Shown: piece after piece, positions 37,001-48,599 of the stretch
How the letters are laid out: each line of letters begins with the position of its first letter
Position numbering within the stretch: position 1 is the stretch's first letter
Source: Ceriagrion tenellum
Lineage: Eukaryota; Arthropoda; Insecta; Odonata; Coenagrionidae
DNA length: 64,000 bases
NCBI GenBank assembly: GCA_963169105.1
Contig: OY720636.1
Location: 135,275,747-135,339,746, forward strand
Reading direction: 5' to 3'
Position numbers and translations under genes: made by a program
The notes under the pieces: model-generated
What the model saw: only the letters and a program-made list of their open reading frames with translations
What the model was told of the DNA's origin: nothing
Database searches by the model: none

Positions 37001-39599
37001 TTATTATTCTTGAAGTCTCTCAAACTACTTCCTTTTGAGCATGTGATATTACTCAGCCAACATCAACCCATTTTTCTGATTTTAAGTTTTTACCAGCGGA
37101 TAAGTAGGTAAAGTATATATGGTTCTAATCCTAATTTCTAGTACCGGCCATTTGATCCCTCTTAAAATCGTCATATCGTTCCACTCGTCTAATTTTGTCA
37201 TTATTTCTATCGTCTTCCTTCATCTTCCACGCCTCCCTAGTGATCTCCCCTTTTCAACATTCCCTCTCTTTCCATAACGTCCCCCATCCATCTCATCTGC
37301 CACCTTTGAGCCTCCACTACAAGCTTTCTATCCTCTACAGCCATATTCAATACCTTTTCGTTCGTTGTTCTCGCCCTTTAGCTCATTTTTCCTCACAACC
37401 TCCAACGTTCTCCACACCCGCATCTCAAACGCCTCGTGTCAACGTATATACAGAGCCACGTTCCATACTAGAGTTTTCATCAGACTTTTCTTAACGTCTC
37501 CACTCAGACCTTTCCTTGTGATTTCTTTCCCCCTAGAAAATGCTCACTTAACCATTGCGAATAGACATTTTTTACACGTACCACTAAACTCCTTCTCCTT
37601 CAAAATACAGCAAACTTATGATCTGTAACATTTGCTGTATTTTGAGCCCTCCCACCCTTTAATTCAACCCTGCCTTTTACATTACGGAGAATTACTTACA
37701 ACAATTACCAACAACACTTTCGTCATCTTATCGTTATCAAATAGACCTTCATATTTATTCCTTATCAAAGTTTACTCTCTCTCTCTCCCTCTCTTCTATC
37801 ACTTTTCCTTTAAATCTCTGGTTTCTGATCCAAATGTGATGGCATGTTTCTGTCCTAAAGTGTTAATACTACATCAGGAGAGAACATGAATTGTAGGCTA
37901 GATACGATATGACTTTACATATGCTACTTTTTGTTAACAGGGGTTGGCCAAAATCTCAAACTTCAAACCATATTTTTTTAATGAGAGCCTTTTAGAGTCG
38001 TTGGATATAAGTGTCAAATTAAATTTTCATGTTTGTCAATTCAATGACTGGTTCATTTTTACACTATTTTCCCTAGAAATATCCCCAAAGAATTTTCTAG
38101 CCAAAAATTAATTTGAAAGTAAGTTTTTTTTACAATATATAGCTAAAATCTTATCTATTCGCTTAAGTGCAATAACTTTGATTATTCAGTGTATTTAGGA
38201 ATAATAGGAATTCCACTGCGTTAGTAAAAGTCAAGTTCAGAAATCTTTGAAGTTTTCATTCACAAGTGAAATGGAATGCCTTTTCCCGGCCAGCAATCGT
38301 AATTTATACTCGGAAAATGTAAAAATCATATGAAATAATTACGGAAAGCCAAATTGCAAACATTTGTGCTCTAATCCAAACGCTTTGCAGCACTAAGATG
38401 CCCCGTTTATTTACGAAGATTTGTTACCACGGAAGATTCACATCAATAAAATAATTTATCTATACACCATGTTATATATTTTAAATAAAATTACTAAATT
38501 TATGTATAGTAACCAAGGTTTTAACGGCTCATCGTCATTTCCCAGGACATTATATCGTAGATTTCTCATTTCACCGTCATCTTTACCTTAACATGGCTGT
38601 GAACCGTTGAAACATTGGCCGGTAGCTATACACTTGTCTGAGTTATTATCATCTAAAGATATTTTTAAGATTTTCCTAATGCTTTGATTCTTACGATGTT
38701 TATCAACATACTCATATATACATCTAGTTATTTCTCTTGGTCTCGACCGTCTATAAATAGGATGGCAGTCACGGTTAAGATTGCCAGTAAGTACGTAGTC
38801 CTCTCCGGCGTACCATTTAATTTCTCGTCCTGCATCCTCCACTCTATTCACCTTTACTCCTTCCCTCTAGTCTCCTCACTCACACATCTCTTCTCTCCCC
38901 TCCCGTCCTCCTCAATGTCTTCCCCATTCCACTCAAGTGACTTTACTTACACACGACCCCTGCCTCACGAGCACCGTGTATACAAATGCGGTCTCAGAGT
39001 CTCCAATTTCAGCATTGAATATTTCTGGTTCGGTAATGGCCCCGATATCAAGATTCCGAGATGACTCGATCGAAAAGAGAGAGCAAGTTTCTCCACCGGA
39101 GATTGCGCTCCGTAAAGAATTTCCTACCCTGTTGGGGGTTGCGGGTGGGTATGTCAGTACCGTGATGGGGGGAGAGAGGGTGGAGATTGAAAAAAATGAA
39201 GAAAAGAGGCCGCCTGAGGGCGGAAAATTTTTCGCTCAGGACGGATAAGAAAATCACTTCATTTTTTTTCTTCTTTGGAGGTTGAAATAGGAAATGTCGC
39301 ATATACCCCTTGTTAACGCTGCGCTTTCTACGCAGTCCATACCTGTACGCGCATGGATTTTCAGTTCCGTCGCAGCTTTTGCTGTCACAAAGCATACATT
39401 TATGCTATTCACGTAGCGAACTTACTATGGATAAGGATCGTCATTATTACCACCGGCTTCCGGGAGCGTTCCAGCGAGGACTATTAATCAGAACTCTTAT
39501 ATTATTTTAGGGTGAAAAAAAATTTCGGAACTGTACTCTCTTTGATAGGTACGTAGAACAAATTCCTTATATTGATCATTAAATTTTATGGGAGAAGAT
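34026..39599. other. Gene-free stretch, partly pyrimidine-rich
   Basis: 34.0-36.4 kb is AT-rich and blank. 36.4-37.9 kb is strongly pyrimidine-rich on the plus strand; on the minus strand short phrases resemble decayed coding sequence but I could not assign a family. Microsatellite-like CTCTCTCTCTC occurs near 37770. 38840-39250 is GC-richer with open frames on both strands. A minus-strand frame at 38588-38851 (87 codons, five Cys) has a protein-like look but no family. Confidence 0.4.
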
Positions 39600-40075
39600 C
39601 TTTATCTAACATAGCAAATTTTATCTCAGTACGTATTTTCCCTCCCTTTTCCGCTTTCTCACCATCCTCCACTTTATCATGGCTTTAGCAACCATTCGCC
39701 CCCTACAACCTTCTGAAAGCAGGCACCTACTCTGCCTCCTCCTGGTATCATCGGAGAGTTTATTTTCCCCATTCACCATACCAACCAATTTCTCGCTTGC
39801 CTTCCTTTTAGACCTCTGAACTTTCAATATTATCCTTCGAACCAACATCAGCCGAACTCTGCAGTCTAATCTCTTCTTCAATTGTTGCCAACATTTGAGC
39901 TCCATACGCCAATACAATTTATATTTTACTCATCAGGAGCCTCTTCTTGACATCCTAACCCAAAGTCACCGTAATCCTCTCGCTCGCTAGCGCTATTCTC
40001 TTTCTAGATGCCTTTCTAAAATGCCACTTTTCCTCCAAAGACCTAACCATGTAATTAAATTTGTTACAGTTTGCA
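39600..40075 (-). pseudogene. LINE carboxy-terminal relic
   Basis: Read from 40070 downward: SRKRIALASERI, VKKRLLMSKI, IVLAYGAQMLATIEEE, then KLVGMVNGENKLSDDTRRRQ, SRCLLSEGCRGRMVAKAMIK, RKRKREGKY. The order R-I-A-x-A, K-K-R-L-L, L-x-Y-G-A-x-x, R-R-R-x-x-R, a Glu/Gly-rich turn and a basic patch matches the carboxy end of RTE-type LINE proteins. Broken by frameshifts, with no polymerase core. Confidence 0.65.
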
Positions 40076-40949
40076 CACCCCTACTTAAAGGAAAATTCTC
40101 GCTGTTGGTTCCAGAAAATCAAATTAATTTAATAATGGATTTATACGAGTAGTTTTAGAAAGATAAATTTATTAATTTTAATGACATTACCGCTATAGCT
40201 TCATTCTGAAGATGCCTAACTTCTGCTTTTTTGACCTGTTTGTTGAGAATAGTACATGGCAACTTATCAGGAATACCAACTAGACCAATTTAAAGCTTAC
40301 ATTTGGTGCAGAACATTGATCAAATGAACCTCTCAGGTTAGGGACCAGTCTTTGTCTTTCGAGACATATTTCCAGATTGAAAACAGATGACAGATTTTGG
40401 TGGAAGCTATGTAAGTAATGCATCAATTCACAGTTTTCCAAGTTTTTATGAAAGAATTCAACTCCTTCGAACAAACTAAATATCGTGATTTAACTATTCT
40501 ACTATATCACAATGGTATATATGTAAATTGTAGAAACTCTCATCGTCGGCTAATAGCTGTTTAACCTTTCAAGTCCAAATCACAACTCAAAGTCATGATG
40601 AAAAATAATATATTAATTTCATAGGGCCGAAATGACGTATACAAGACTTGCGGCTCTACTGGCTGAAAAAACATCAATTGCCAAAGATTTTACAACATGT
40701 TGGAAGCGTTTTTCTGCTTTCGTATTCAGTGATAGCATCCTAAATTGATTCATGACTATTAACTTCTCAACTGGATGTTTGCTACTGCAAATCTGCGTAC
40801 TCTACCTAAATAAAACTGTTTGTAATGCTCATTTAAATTTAAAAGATTAATTTGGTTAATGCGTCGAGAAGACATGATGAAGGTAGCATGTAAATATTTT
40901 TACAGTCATCGCTCATTTAATTATGAGATTGGTTGATAGCAGCCATCCA
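40076..40949. other. Intergenic stretch
   Basis: AT-rich. I see no coding resemblance and no repeat. Confidence 0.45.
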
Positions 40950-41395
40950 TTTTTCCCGATCTGATGACTGTTTCCTTACTATATGGTAGTTTTTATGCAC
41001 TATCCTCTACATTTGGTATATACTGTTATCCATAAACCTTCCTCATGGGACTTCATCCTCAAATTTCTCTTCACTACGACTCAATGACCTATCGTACCTC
41101 ATAATGTGCCCAATAGATCCTATTCTTCTTTTCTACGTGGTGCTCCATATGGTAATTTTCTTGTCTTTGTACCTCTTCGATTCATATAACTCTTTCCATT
41201 TGAACTTCAGTATCCTCCTTCAACACCAGATTTTAAATACTTCTGTAGTTTCTCATCTGCTATATACCATTGCCCATGTGTCTGGCCTATCGAGGGCGGC
41301 GGTATACACAATTGTTTAAGCATACTTTTCCCTCATTTTTAGCCTTATTTTCTTGAACTCAGCAGTGATTTAATCATAATGAAAGCTTTATAATC
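40950..41395 (-). pseudogene. LINE carboxy-terminal relic
   Basis: Read from 41390 downward: FKKIRLKMREKYA, IVYTAALDRPDTWAM, TTEVFKIWC, RRILKFKWKELYESKRYKDK, TIWSTT and IYWAHYEVR. These correspond one-for-one to the RTE-type series A-L-Y-G-x-E-T-W-x-M, L-E-A-F-x-x-W-C-W-R-R-M-L-x-I-x-W, T-I-x-x-T and I-x-W-x-G-H-x-x-R. Several stops; dead. It is a separate copy from the relic 0.9 kb to its left, since both cover the same part of the protein. Confidence 0.68.
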
Positions 41396-42081
41396 CAGGA
41401 CTATGATATATTTTATGTCTGATGCTCATCTTCCGTCCCTCTTGCTTGCGCACTTCTTTCGCCGAAAATTTCTTCTTCAAGCTTGGCTCTTCATCATATT
41501 ACTGCATCAAAGGAGATTTTTTACCTGTCTGTAATCATTATACCATCGTTTTTTACTTGCCTGATAGCCATCGCTAAAGAAATCATGACGATGTATAGTA
41601 TCTGAACTGATGGGGTAGATTCTCTAATAAATGGTTTGATTCTGTCTTATTCTTCTAATTGCAGATGCCCACTAGCCCTTTGGCAGTTCTCCTTCGGCGT
41701 TTTGGTTGTCCAGCCAGAAAGCCGTGAACTTTCATCCCGGCTGAAGCTATGACAGTTGGTACCTAACGATCCACTTCATCTTTGTCATTGGCGTCTTATA
41801 TTATGCCTTAACTACGAAAGCACAACATATCACGTTATACTTCATTTTTTACTCACTGCAAGATTACTCCGTTTTGCAAGCCATTACTTGCTAAGAGTAG
41901 GAATATCCACCTCGTGGCAAGTAACTCTTAACTCTCATCCATTATCCAATCAATTCCGTTATAACCAAAATACAAACGATTTCTTAGACACTAAAATACT
42001 TCAGGTATAGACTGCTTCTGCCAATAGCTTGTCAATATACTCTCGAAACGAGAAGCTTTCACTTGGTGGAAGGATGTCATA
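41396..42081. other. Intergenic stretch
   Basis: AT-rich with no recognisable feature. The open frame at 41756-42010 (84 codons) matches nothing I know. Confidence 0.4.
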
Positions 42082-42240
42082 ATGAACCAGATAAAATTTG
42101 TGACCTCCACAATTTATCAAGACTTACGACCGGTATCGGCTGACTAGCCATCTTCAGATTAAGGTGGCCTGAAAATGGCTTGACAGCCGAAACCAGTCAT
42201 AAGTTTAAGCTGTGGGAGTCACAAATTTTATCTTGTTCAT
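42082..42240. repeat. 159-bp inverted repeat with opposed hammerhead-like cores
   Basis: The ends ATGAACCAGATAAAATTTG and CAAATTTTATCTTGTTCAT pair, and the two arms remain similar to the centre. On the plus strand the right arm reads CCTGAAAAT, GGCT-TGAC-AGCC, GAAACC (42169-42193). On the minus strand the left arm reads CTGAAGAT, GGCT-AGTC-AGCC, GATACC. Both have a 4-bp stem and tetraloop. The minus copy keeps the CTGANGA box but has GATA for GAAA; the plus copy keeps GAAA but has CTGAAAA. Each arm thus has one defect in the hammerhead core. It is very probably a Penelope terminal repeat dimer without its coding region. Confidence 0.65.
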
Positions 42241-44592
42241 AAAGTTGAAAATTTACCTATTTGAGTTGAAACCAATTTAAAGCTATCCATTGATTATTAG
42301 TTACCCCCTGCTGTGAGTCAATTCATCTATAAAGAAACTTGTGAAATATATCGCAATTAATTTTCACACGAATTAAATTGTCTGTAGTAAATTATAGATG
42401 ATTTAATAACTTTCAAGCTTCAAATTTTGACTACTACCATTATCTGAATAAGATACAGTATTCTTTAAAATCTCTGGGGCGGATCAATGCTTGCGGGGTT
42501 TGAAGCATTGCTGGAAGAAAATAATTCCATTTTAATGGTTCAAAATGTTTTAAGTGGAAACAGAAAGTGGTAACATATATTAGTAATTCTTTGCAGCAGT
42601 CTTTGTTGGTCCTACAAGCATAATATGCAGAAATACAGTTCTGACAACTTTTAGTCTACTACGCAAATGCAGTTAAAAGTAGCAAGTATTAAAGTTATGA
42701 GCAGTAATGCCATCTTTTTGTGAAGGTAACCTCAATGCAGCGGTTCTTAGAGGCTATGCTTGTGATTTGGTGATTGAGTGTCCGGAAATTAATAAATTAT
42801 TTAATTTATTAATTAAAGGTTAAGGTCATTTTACACTTTCGTCTAATATTATTGGGACTCATCACTGATGAGAACCTTTATTCGTATTCGAATCAATGGA
42901 TCAATTATGAGCTCTCAATAATAGATCCAGATTTCTCCTCAAACATTAACAACCAACAGATAAACTGAACTGTGAGAAACAAGAACTCCTGGGTTTTTTA
43001 AAAGGGACTCATCTCTTACGAGGAATGTTATTCTGATTCATTTATTGTAATAAATTAAAATATATTACGTCAAAGAATCACATTTATCCTCCACAATTGA
43101 CGACCGGTAGATATGAACCACATTTATGCAAAAGAGACAATTGTCCATGTGACAAAGCGTGCTTTACACTGTGTATCGCATTTAGTTAACTTTCGAATAT
43201 TTTCCACATCTGCCGTAATACCTAGATATATTATTATTTTGTACATGACTGTCCAAATCACTGTTCTCATTGATATTAACCACAAACATGAACATTTTGA
43301 ATCAGCTCATGCATTTCCAAGAATTTCTCAGGCTCTTCTCTCCAACCGAAATATCGGAGACCCCTGATTTCCCAATCGACGGAGCATCTCGGCGGTCACG
43401 GTCCAGTGGATTGAGTGGAGGGGGATTTCGGGAGCGGGTGCGGAGAAGGGAAAGAAAAGGGTTAGAGAGGGAGAGTATTAGGGCGTGGCCTACTATCTCC
43501 CGCCTCCCCCTTAATCCCACTGAATGCCTAACATATCTGATCATCCCCATCTTGGACGGGAGAGTCAATCGAGGACGAAGGGCGAAGCGATTGAGAGGGG
43601 AGGGGCGAGGGGATGACGGGTTCAAGCACCAGAGAACCCACGTGGAAGAAGTGCGAGCAAAACCCAGGGATTTTGGATGAGAAAAAATTTGGTAAATATA
43701 ATTAAACGCAAAAAATGGAAAACTGGATATAAATAGCGCTACTAGTGAAATAACAGATAGTATTCCGCGCACTTAATGCAATATGCTTACAAGTTTTATC
43801 CGGAGTCTCAGTCCAAATCTCAGCCCTAAGGGTAGGAGAATGTCTCGGAAACCAAAAAGAATTTGTGAATCGCACCAATAATATATTAAGGGCTAACAGA
43901 TAGTTATATTAGAGGCATATATGAAATGTTTACGCATTAGAAGAATTTGTATATTTCATACGCATGTTTAATGATCGCATCTTTCCTCGTGTTTTTTTAA
44001 ATGTTATTAAGTGTTAAAGTGTTATCACTTGGCAAGTGCCTTACGTACTATTTGGTCGAAATAAATGCACTATAAATTGCTAGTTTGAATCGGTGAAGAG
44101 CAGTAGTTGAAAGATACATGGTGTCCAAGACACTATTTTTATTTGATAATACAGCATATGAAAATAGAGTCACCATATAAGCCATGCATATGCATCTATT
44201 TCTGTAAACGATATATCGAGAATAACTGCTTCCTATAGCCAACTATCACATTTATATTAGAAAAATGAAATATGCCTCAGACATGCCACAAGGTTTTCTT
44301 TCACTGCTCCAGTATGGAATCTACACCCACGTATTGCTCAGCTCGTCGCCGAATGATTTCAACAAAGGACGCCAGAACACCATGCATTAAAACTGCTCAG
44401 TAACTGGAAATGAGAGTCTAATGAAAAGTTATAAATGTACATATAAATTAGCTAACTATGATGTTATGTTGGTTCCGTGACTGGCGCCAGATAAGAAGTT
44501 ATTCGCTTGATCAATACTATATGCTGTTGCTTCACAGTCTTTATGGTATGTTGCCAGAATTATGCCATTATCAAGTTTAGACAAGTTAAATA
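42241..44592. other. Intergenic stretch with a GC-rich island
   Basis: 43380-43670 is GC-rich with many GGGAG and GAGAGG runs on the plus strand and opposing open frames of 136 and 156 codons, which look compositional. A short AT palindrome (TTAATTTATTAATTAA region) lies near 42800. I see nothing else. Confidence 0.45.
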
Positions 44593-44872
44593 GAAACACC
44601 TCTTAACGACCACTCCTATCAAGTGACCAACCCTCACAACGGTCATTTTTCAGAATTTTCCAGGAGCAACTATATTATGACGTAATAAGCGCCACCTGTA
44701 TAAGTTTTAACAAACCATCGCATCAAGAGATTTTTTTTCTTTTTTCAAATAAGCCTCCCGTTTATTTGCATAATATGTACTCCCAGACACTTGACCCCAA
44801 CCAAACGTCCACCACTATGAACGACAATTTTTCAGTAGAATCGTTGGTGGTCGCTTAATACAGGTTTCGCTG
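44593..44872. mobile_element. Tigger/pogo-like MITE with TA target sites
   Basis: The right end, read inward on the minus strand, is CAGCGAAACC, then TTAAGCGACCACC; the left end reads GAAACACC, TCTTAACGACCACTCC. Ends with 'GAAACC ... TTAAGxGACCACC' are typical of pogo/Tigger-group DNA transposons, which insert at TA. TA is present on both sides (44591-44592 and 44873-44874). At 280 bp there is no room for a transposase, so it is a non-autonomous copy. The left terminus appears to have lost its first CAGC. Confidence 0.5.
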
Positions 44873-44874
44873 TA

Positions 44875-45500
44875 CCTAATATTCAAGGCAACGAATCGGC
44901 ACTTTGAAAAAAAATTATAAAAATAGTTGAAGACAATGGATTGCAAGCTAAACTGGGCCTTACCTACAGACTCAGCCAACTCTAAGCTTATCACTTTGTA
45001 GTAAATCACTCGTATTTTATTTCAAACTTTCCTATTTTGTTTTCCAATGTATAGTTTCCACAGCAACTGCCTGTTACCGATTTTGGACTTCATGCATCTT
45101 TGTTCCTGAGGAAGGATGCAATTTATATTACCTATTTAAGAAAAAATCAGAAAGGTAAAATACCTTCGCCGAGGTATTAGCAAGTAGGGAGAATGAGGTT
45201 TTTCATATTTGTTTAAGGATAACAACTCCTCTGATTCTGCAGCCGTCAAAGTGACTTTTCAGAACTTTGGAAAAAAAACTTAAAATGAAATTTACGATAC
45301 AAAAATACTCATGACGAATTATTTAGTTGCCAGAAGCAACCAAGACTGCAGCTATTAACCAAGGGCATCCTCTGAGCTCTCAACAGGATAGGGCGATAAC
45401 AATACAACGGCAGGAGCACAACTGAAATCTTTTTGGCATTTTTGGCATTTGGCATGCCAAACATTCCATAATTTTCCCTTTGGAGTTTCCTATGGATGCT
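44875..45500. other. Intergenic stretch
   Basis: AT-rich. A small nested repeat (TTTTTGGCATTTTTGGCATTTGGCATGCC) lies just before 45460. No coding resemblance. Confidence 0.4.
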
Positions 45501-45803
45501 TTAGGCCATGGGTTGTGCCTCATAACTTTGTCTATTCTTCGTCACAGGCTTTTCAACTCTATCATCCCTTTTTCTGCTGTGCAAGGAACTTCTTGATAAG
45601 ATATGCGCTCCAAGGATAACATTCTCAAACTTTGCAGGAAACATTTCCTTGATCTCAACGTTGCTCGCAGTTGATAGTTGGTTTTTGTCCATTTTTGATT
45701 CTTCTTGTCCAAGACATTCTGAAGATAGCTCCAGGTTAATCCTTAACTTTTTCCCAACGTTAGTAACTCTAGCTTTATCGCTTATGCCGGGGTGTTGAGT
45801 CAT
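45501..45803 (-). CDS. Open reading frame of 100 codons, unknown
   Basis: ATG at 45803 to TAG at 45501. The product is hydrophilic, with many Lys, Glu, Ser and Arg (e.g. ELSSECLGQEESKMDK near the middle, SRKRDDRVEKPVTKNRQ near the end), and lacks a membrane segment or signal peptide. The composition looks more like protein than most frames here, but I recognise no family, and no splice signals or neighbour support it. It could equally be a decayed transposon frame. Confidence 0.2.
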   Translation of the reverse strand: MTQHPGISDKARVTNVGKKLRINLELSSECLGQEESKMDKNQLSTASNVEIKEMFPAKFENVILGAHILSRSSLHSRKRDDRVEKPVTKNRQSYEAQPMA

Positions 45804-46056
45804 CTATTAATAATTTTGATAATAAGAGAAATAAATATTACAAAATTGAGGCATGTCTTAAAGGAATGGTAATCAATACCCTCATCGCATAGCATTTGAC
45901 AACCACCCGCCAGACCTTATGTTCCACGGAATGTGCCATTTACATAGGTACGGATTATGTAATTAATTTTCTCCGTGCACTGATATAATTTCTTTTTCAA
46001 ACACATACAATTGACTTATTTCTTTACTGAGACACAGTATTAATGATCAAGGATGG
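45804..46056. other. Spacer
   Basis: Short AT-rich spacer between two unassigned open frames on opposite strands, each reading away from it. It is the obvious place to look for promoters if either is real. Confidence 0.25.
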
Positions 46057-46548
46057 ATGGGTAACTACAACTCCATATTCAATCTCGTCTCTGTTTTGTT
46101 CTTAATTTTTCAATGCATTTACAAATTCATTTTAGAGAGTATAAATCTTTCGACTGCCTTATCGGGTTATTTGCTAAGTTCCAGAACTGTATTTTATCCT
46201 CTAATGATGACATCAAAATCACTGTTTAAAAATTCAATGAATAGAAGGTTAATGTTAATGTTTTTATTTGTTTCGTTTTGCTGCCAGGCTTATTGGGTTC
46301 CTATCCAGGCATATAATGTTACTTCCTGGGGTAAAATAATTTCCGCTAATACACCGTATTTTAATTTTTGCAAAACTGAAAATCATTTATCTTACGTATT
46401 TAGCTTCACGTCTAGAGACTATGCCGCAACAATTAATGAAATATTTTGGAATTTTGAGACGTCATGTTACCGATTTAGAGAGTTACAATCTACAGGAGTT
46501 TTATCGGATGAGCTGATGGCGCAGATCATACACGAGTATCAATGCTGA
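46057..46548 (+). CDS. Candidate small secreted protein, unknown
   Basis: A 163-codon plus-strand frame that matches no transposon family I know. The likelier start is the internal ATG at 46237 (residue 61), giving 103 residues: MNRRLMLMFLFVSFCCQA is a textbook-like signal peptide (two Arg, then a hydrophobic core, ending in Ala), with a second possible cleavage after WVPIQA. The mature part has Cys at the FNFC, TSC and final YQC positions, one Asn-glycosylation-like site (N-V-T) and ends ELMAQIIHEYQC before TGA. A possible splice acceptor (pyrimidine-rich run, then TTTTAG) lies at 46135 upstream of this ATG. If real, it would be a secreted or venom-, gland- or cuticle-type small protein, but that is a guess. 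It could also be a chance frame. Confidence 0.3.
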   Translation: MGNYNSIFNLVSVLFLIFQCIYKFILESINLSTALSGYLLSSRTVFYPLMMTSKSLFKNSMNRRLMLMFLFVSFCCQAYWVPIQAYNVTSWGKIISANTPYFNFCKTENHLSYVFSFTSRDYAATINEIFWNFETSCYRFRELQSTGVLSDELMAQIIHEYQC

Positions 46549-48599
46549 GTGCTGGTACTGACAAAGGTATTGTGAGAAATTTTGTCACTGCCGAAAAGCA
46601 TTAATGTATCGCATTTCATCATCCACGGATTAGTGAAAATAAGAGATTTTCTTTGCCATTTTTATCAAAACATCGTCACTCACTAACTTTCCTTTGTAAG
46701 CTTTTATTGGAAAATTTTCTTCAGGTATTCTTCTCATCTAATAACTTCTTCGTTTGAATCCAGACATCTATTCCAATATTCCTAATGGGATTGCCTTTTG
46801 TCAGAAATCTTTTGTAATGAGGTCTTGCTTTTCACTACAATTGCTTTTATCGACATTTTTGCGGTAAGTCAGTATTTTTTCTCTGCGTAGTGCTTTGGCG
46901 ATGCTTATTTAAATTTTTTCGAATAGGAAAACCGATATACACTGTCTTTCTTTGTCAGATATTATAACATTCCTCTCGGCATCATGTAACATCTTTCCGA
47001 TTGTCAAATGTAAATACGGTGTTTTTCCTGCTACACCATTACTTTTCTGCCATTTCCAATCGGCTTTTCTCATTTCTGTTTTTTTATGGTATCTTTTGTC
47101 ATTTTGAGTTTGTTTGTTCAGACCTTTGACTTTTTGCTCTCACATTATCCCCAATGTATTTTACAAATCTTCTATAATAATTCATGAATAAATTAGATTT
47201 ATTAAATAAACCATAATGACAAGTTGTAGGAAGAGTAAACGCCAATGAAGAAAAAATTTCAAAACTTTGGGAGATAAGTTCTAAGAATTTCAACGACACC
47301 GACATTTTAAGAACAAACTAAAAACTGGATGGCTATCTGTAAAACTAAGTTTCTTTCAGGAAGATTATTGTGGCTAGTCAATTTGTATTTCTTCCAGTTA
47401 AGTTGAGGAAAATTGTGTGTTATAACTATCATTTATTAGCTATTCGAGCCGTTAGTGATGGTTTTGAGGGTATTGTGGACAATAGACTCCACGTGAGTGA
47501 AATTAAATTTCACCTACTCAGACCAAGAGGTTTTGAATGAAAAATAAATTCTAACCTGTAAATTTTAAAAGAAGTTATTCTACCAATATTGGCAGTTATT
47601 AAGAAGTAAAATAGTTCGAGATGTGGATAGTGTTGACGAGGTTGAATTATTAGATCTACTCAGGGCATGATGAGAGGGATATTTCATAGACAAAAATATT
47701 TGGGATAAGTATAATGGCTAAATTCTATCATGATTAAGGAATTAGTAAGGGCTAAGGAGTATCGTAGGCTTTTGGCAGGCTTAAATTTTTCAGTTACTTT
47801 GTGAGGTCAAGGGACATTCGACCCTACCACGAGAGAATGAGACTAATTTTTCTATGGCTGTAAAATCTTGCACGCAATGTTCATTTCATTGATCAATGTT
47901 TGCTGCGATAAGAGATTTCAAGATTTTATTATAAGATTTAACAATGACATTGGGAAATATGAAAGAGCAAGAGGTGAAAGATCTAGAAAAACGAGGAGAA
48001 AATAATTGTTCAAGATTAACTGCATAAAATAAACATAGAGATACTACTTCTATGAACACAAACCCAAAAATTATTGAAAATTCTATTAGATACATAAGTG
48101 TGCTCTCTAAAAGTACTGAAGGGTCGGAGAAATGCCTGGTAGGTCTCAGTACTCAATGGAGGGAGCACCCCTTATCTCCACTTCACGTGGCTGAGCGCGG
48201 GCAATACACAGCCAACTGAGATCGGACATGTGGCAAACGAGATAGGAAAGCGAGTGAATACTGGGATAAGTATTCGCCTCCACCGCAGATTGGAGCACCC
48301 AATATCCTGGAGGGGTGAAATCCCTCCCTAAAGTGGAAGAGCCAGACAAGTGGCCAACGGCATAGAATGCAAAGGGCAACAGAGAAACCGCCGCAATAAA
48401 GATCCCGTGGATATTTCTAGTTCCATGGGAATGGAAATAATTAGGCATGTATTCTTCTGAGATTACTATTCTGGAGGAAAAGTACCCATATTGGTATCTC
48501 CGTTTGGGAAATATCCCAAGTGACATATGGCCCTTTAATGATAAGGCTGTGATCAAAATCCAATAAAAATCTAGTCTGTGAATGAAACCAAAAACTTAT
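46549..48599. other. Intergenic stretch; LINE 5' region at its end
   Basis: 46.55-48.1 kb is AT-rich and blank. 48130-48420 is GC-richer (GGAGGGAGCACCCC, GGAGGGGTGAAATCCCTCC) and directly precedes the RTE LINE, so it may be the 5' UTR of that element. The minus-strand frame of 136 codons there is probably accidental. Confidence 0.4.

Noticed and set aside
36380..37900. Minus-strand coding-like phrases in a pyrimidine-rich region
   Set aside because: The phrases are short and broken, and I could not align them with any named protein family.
38588..38851. 87-codon minus-strand frame with five Cys
   Set aside because: No Cys spacing of a known domain, no signals around it and short length.
43270..43772. 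Opposing open frames of 136 and 156 codons
   Set aside because: Both lie in the same GC-rich patch, show no motif, and at most one could be real; I favour neither.
48146..48556. 136-codon minus-strand frame
   Set aside because: It is antisense to the probable 5' region of the plus-strand RTE LINE and has no recognisable motif.
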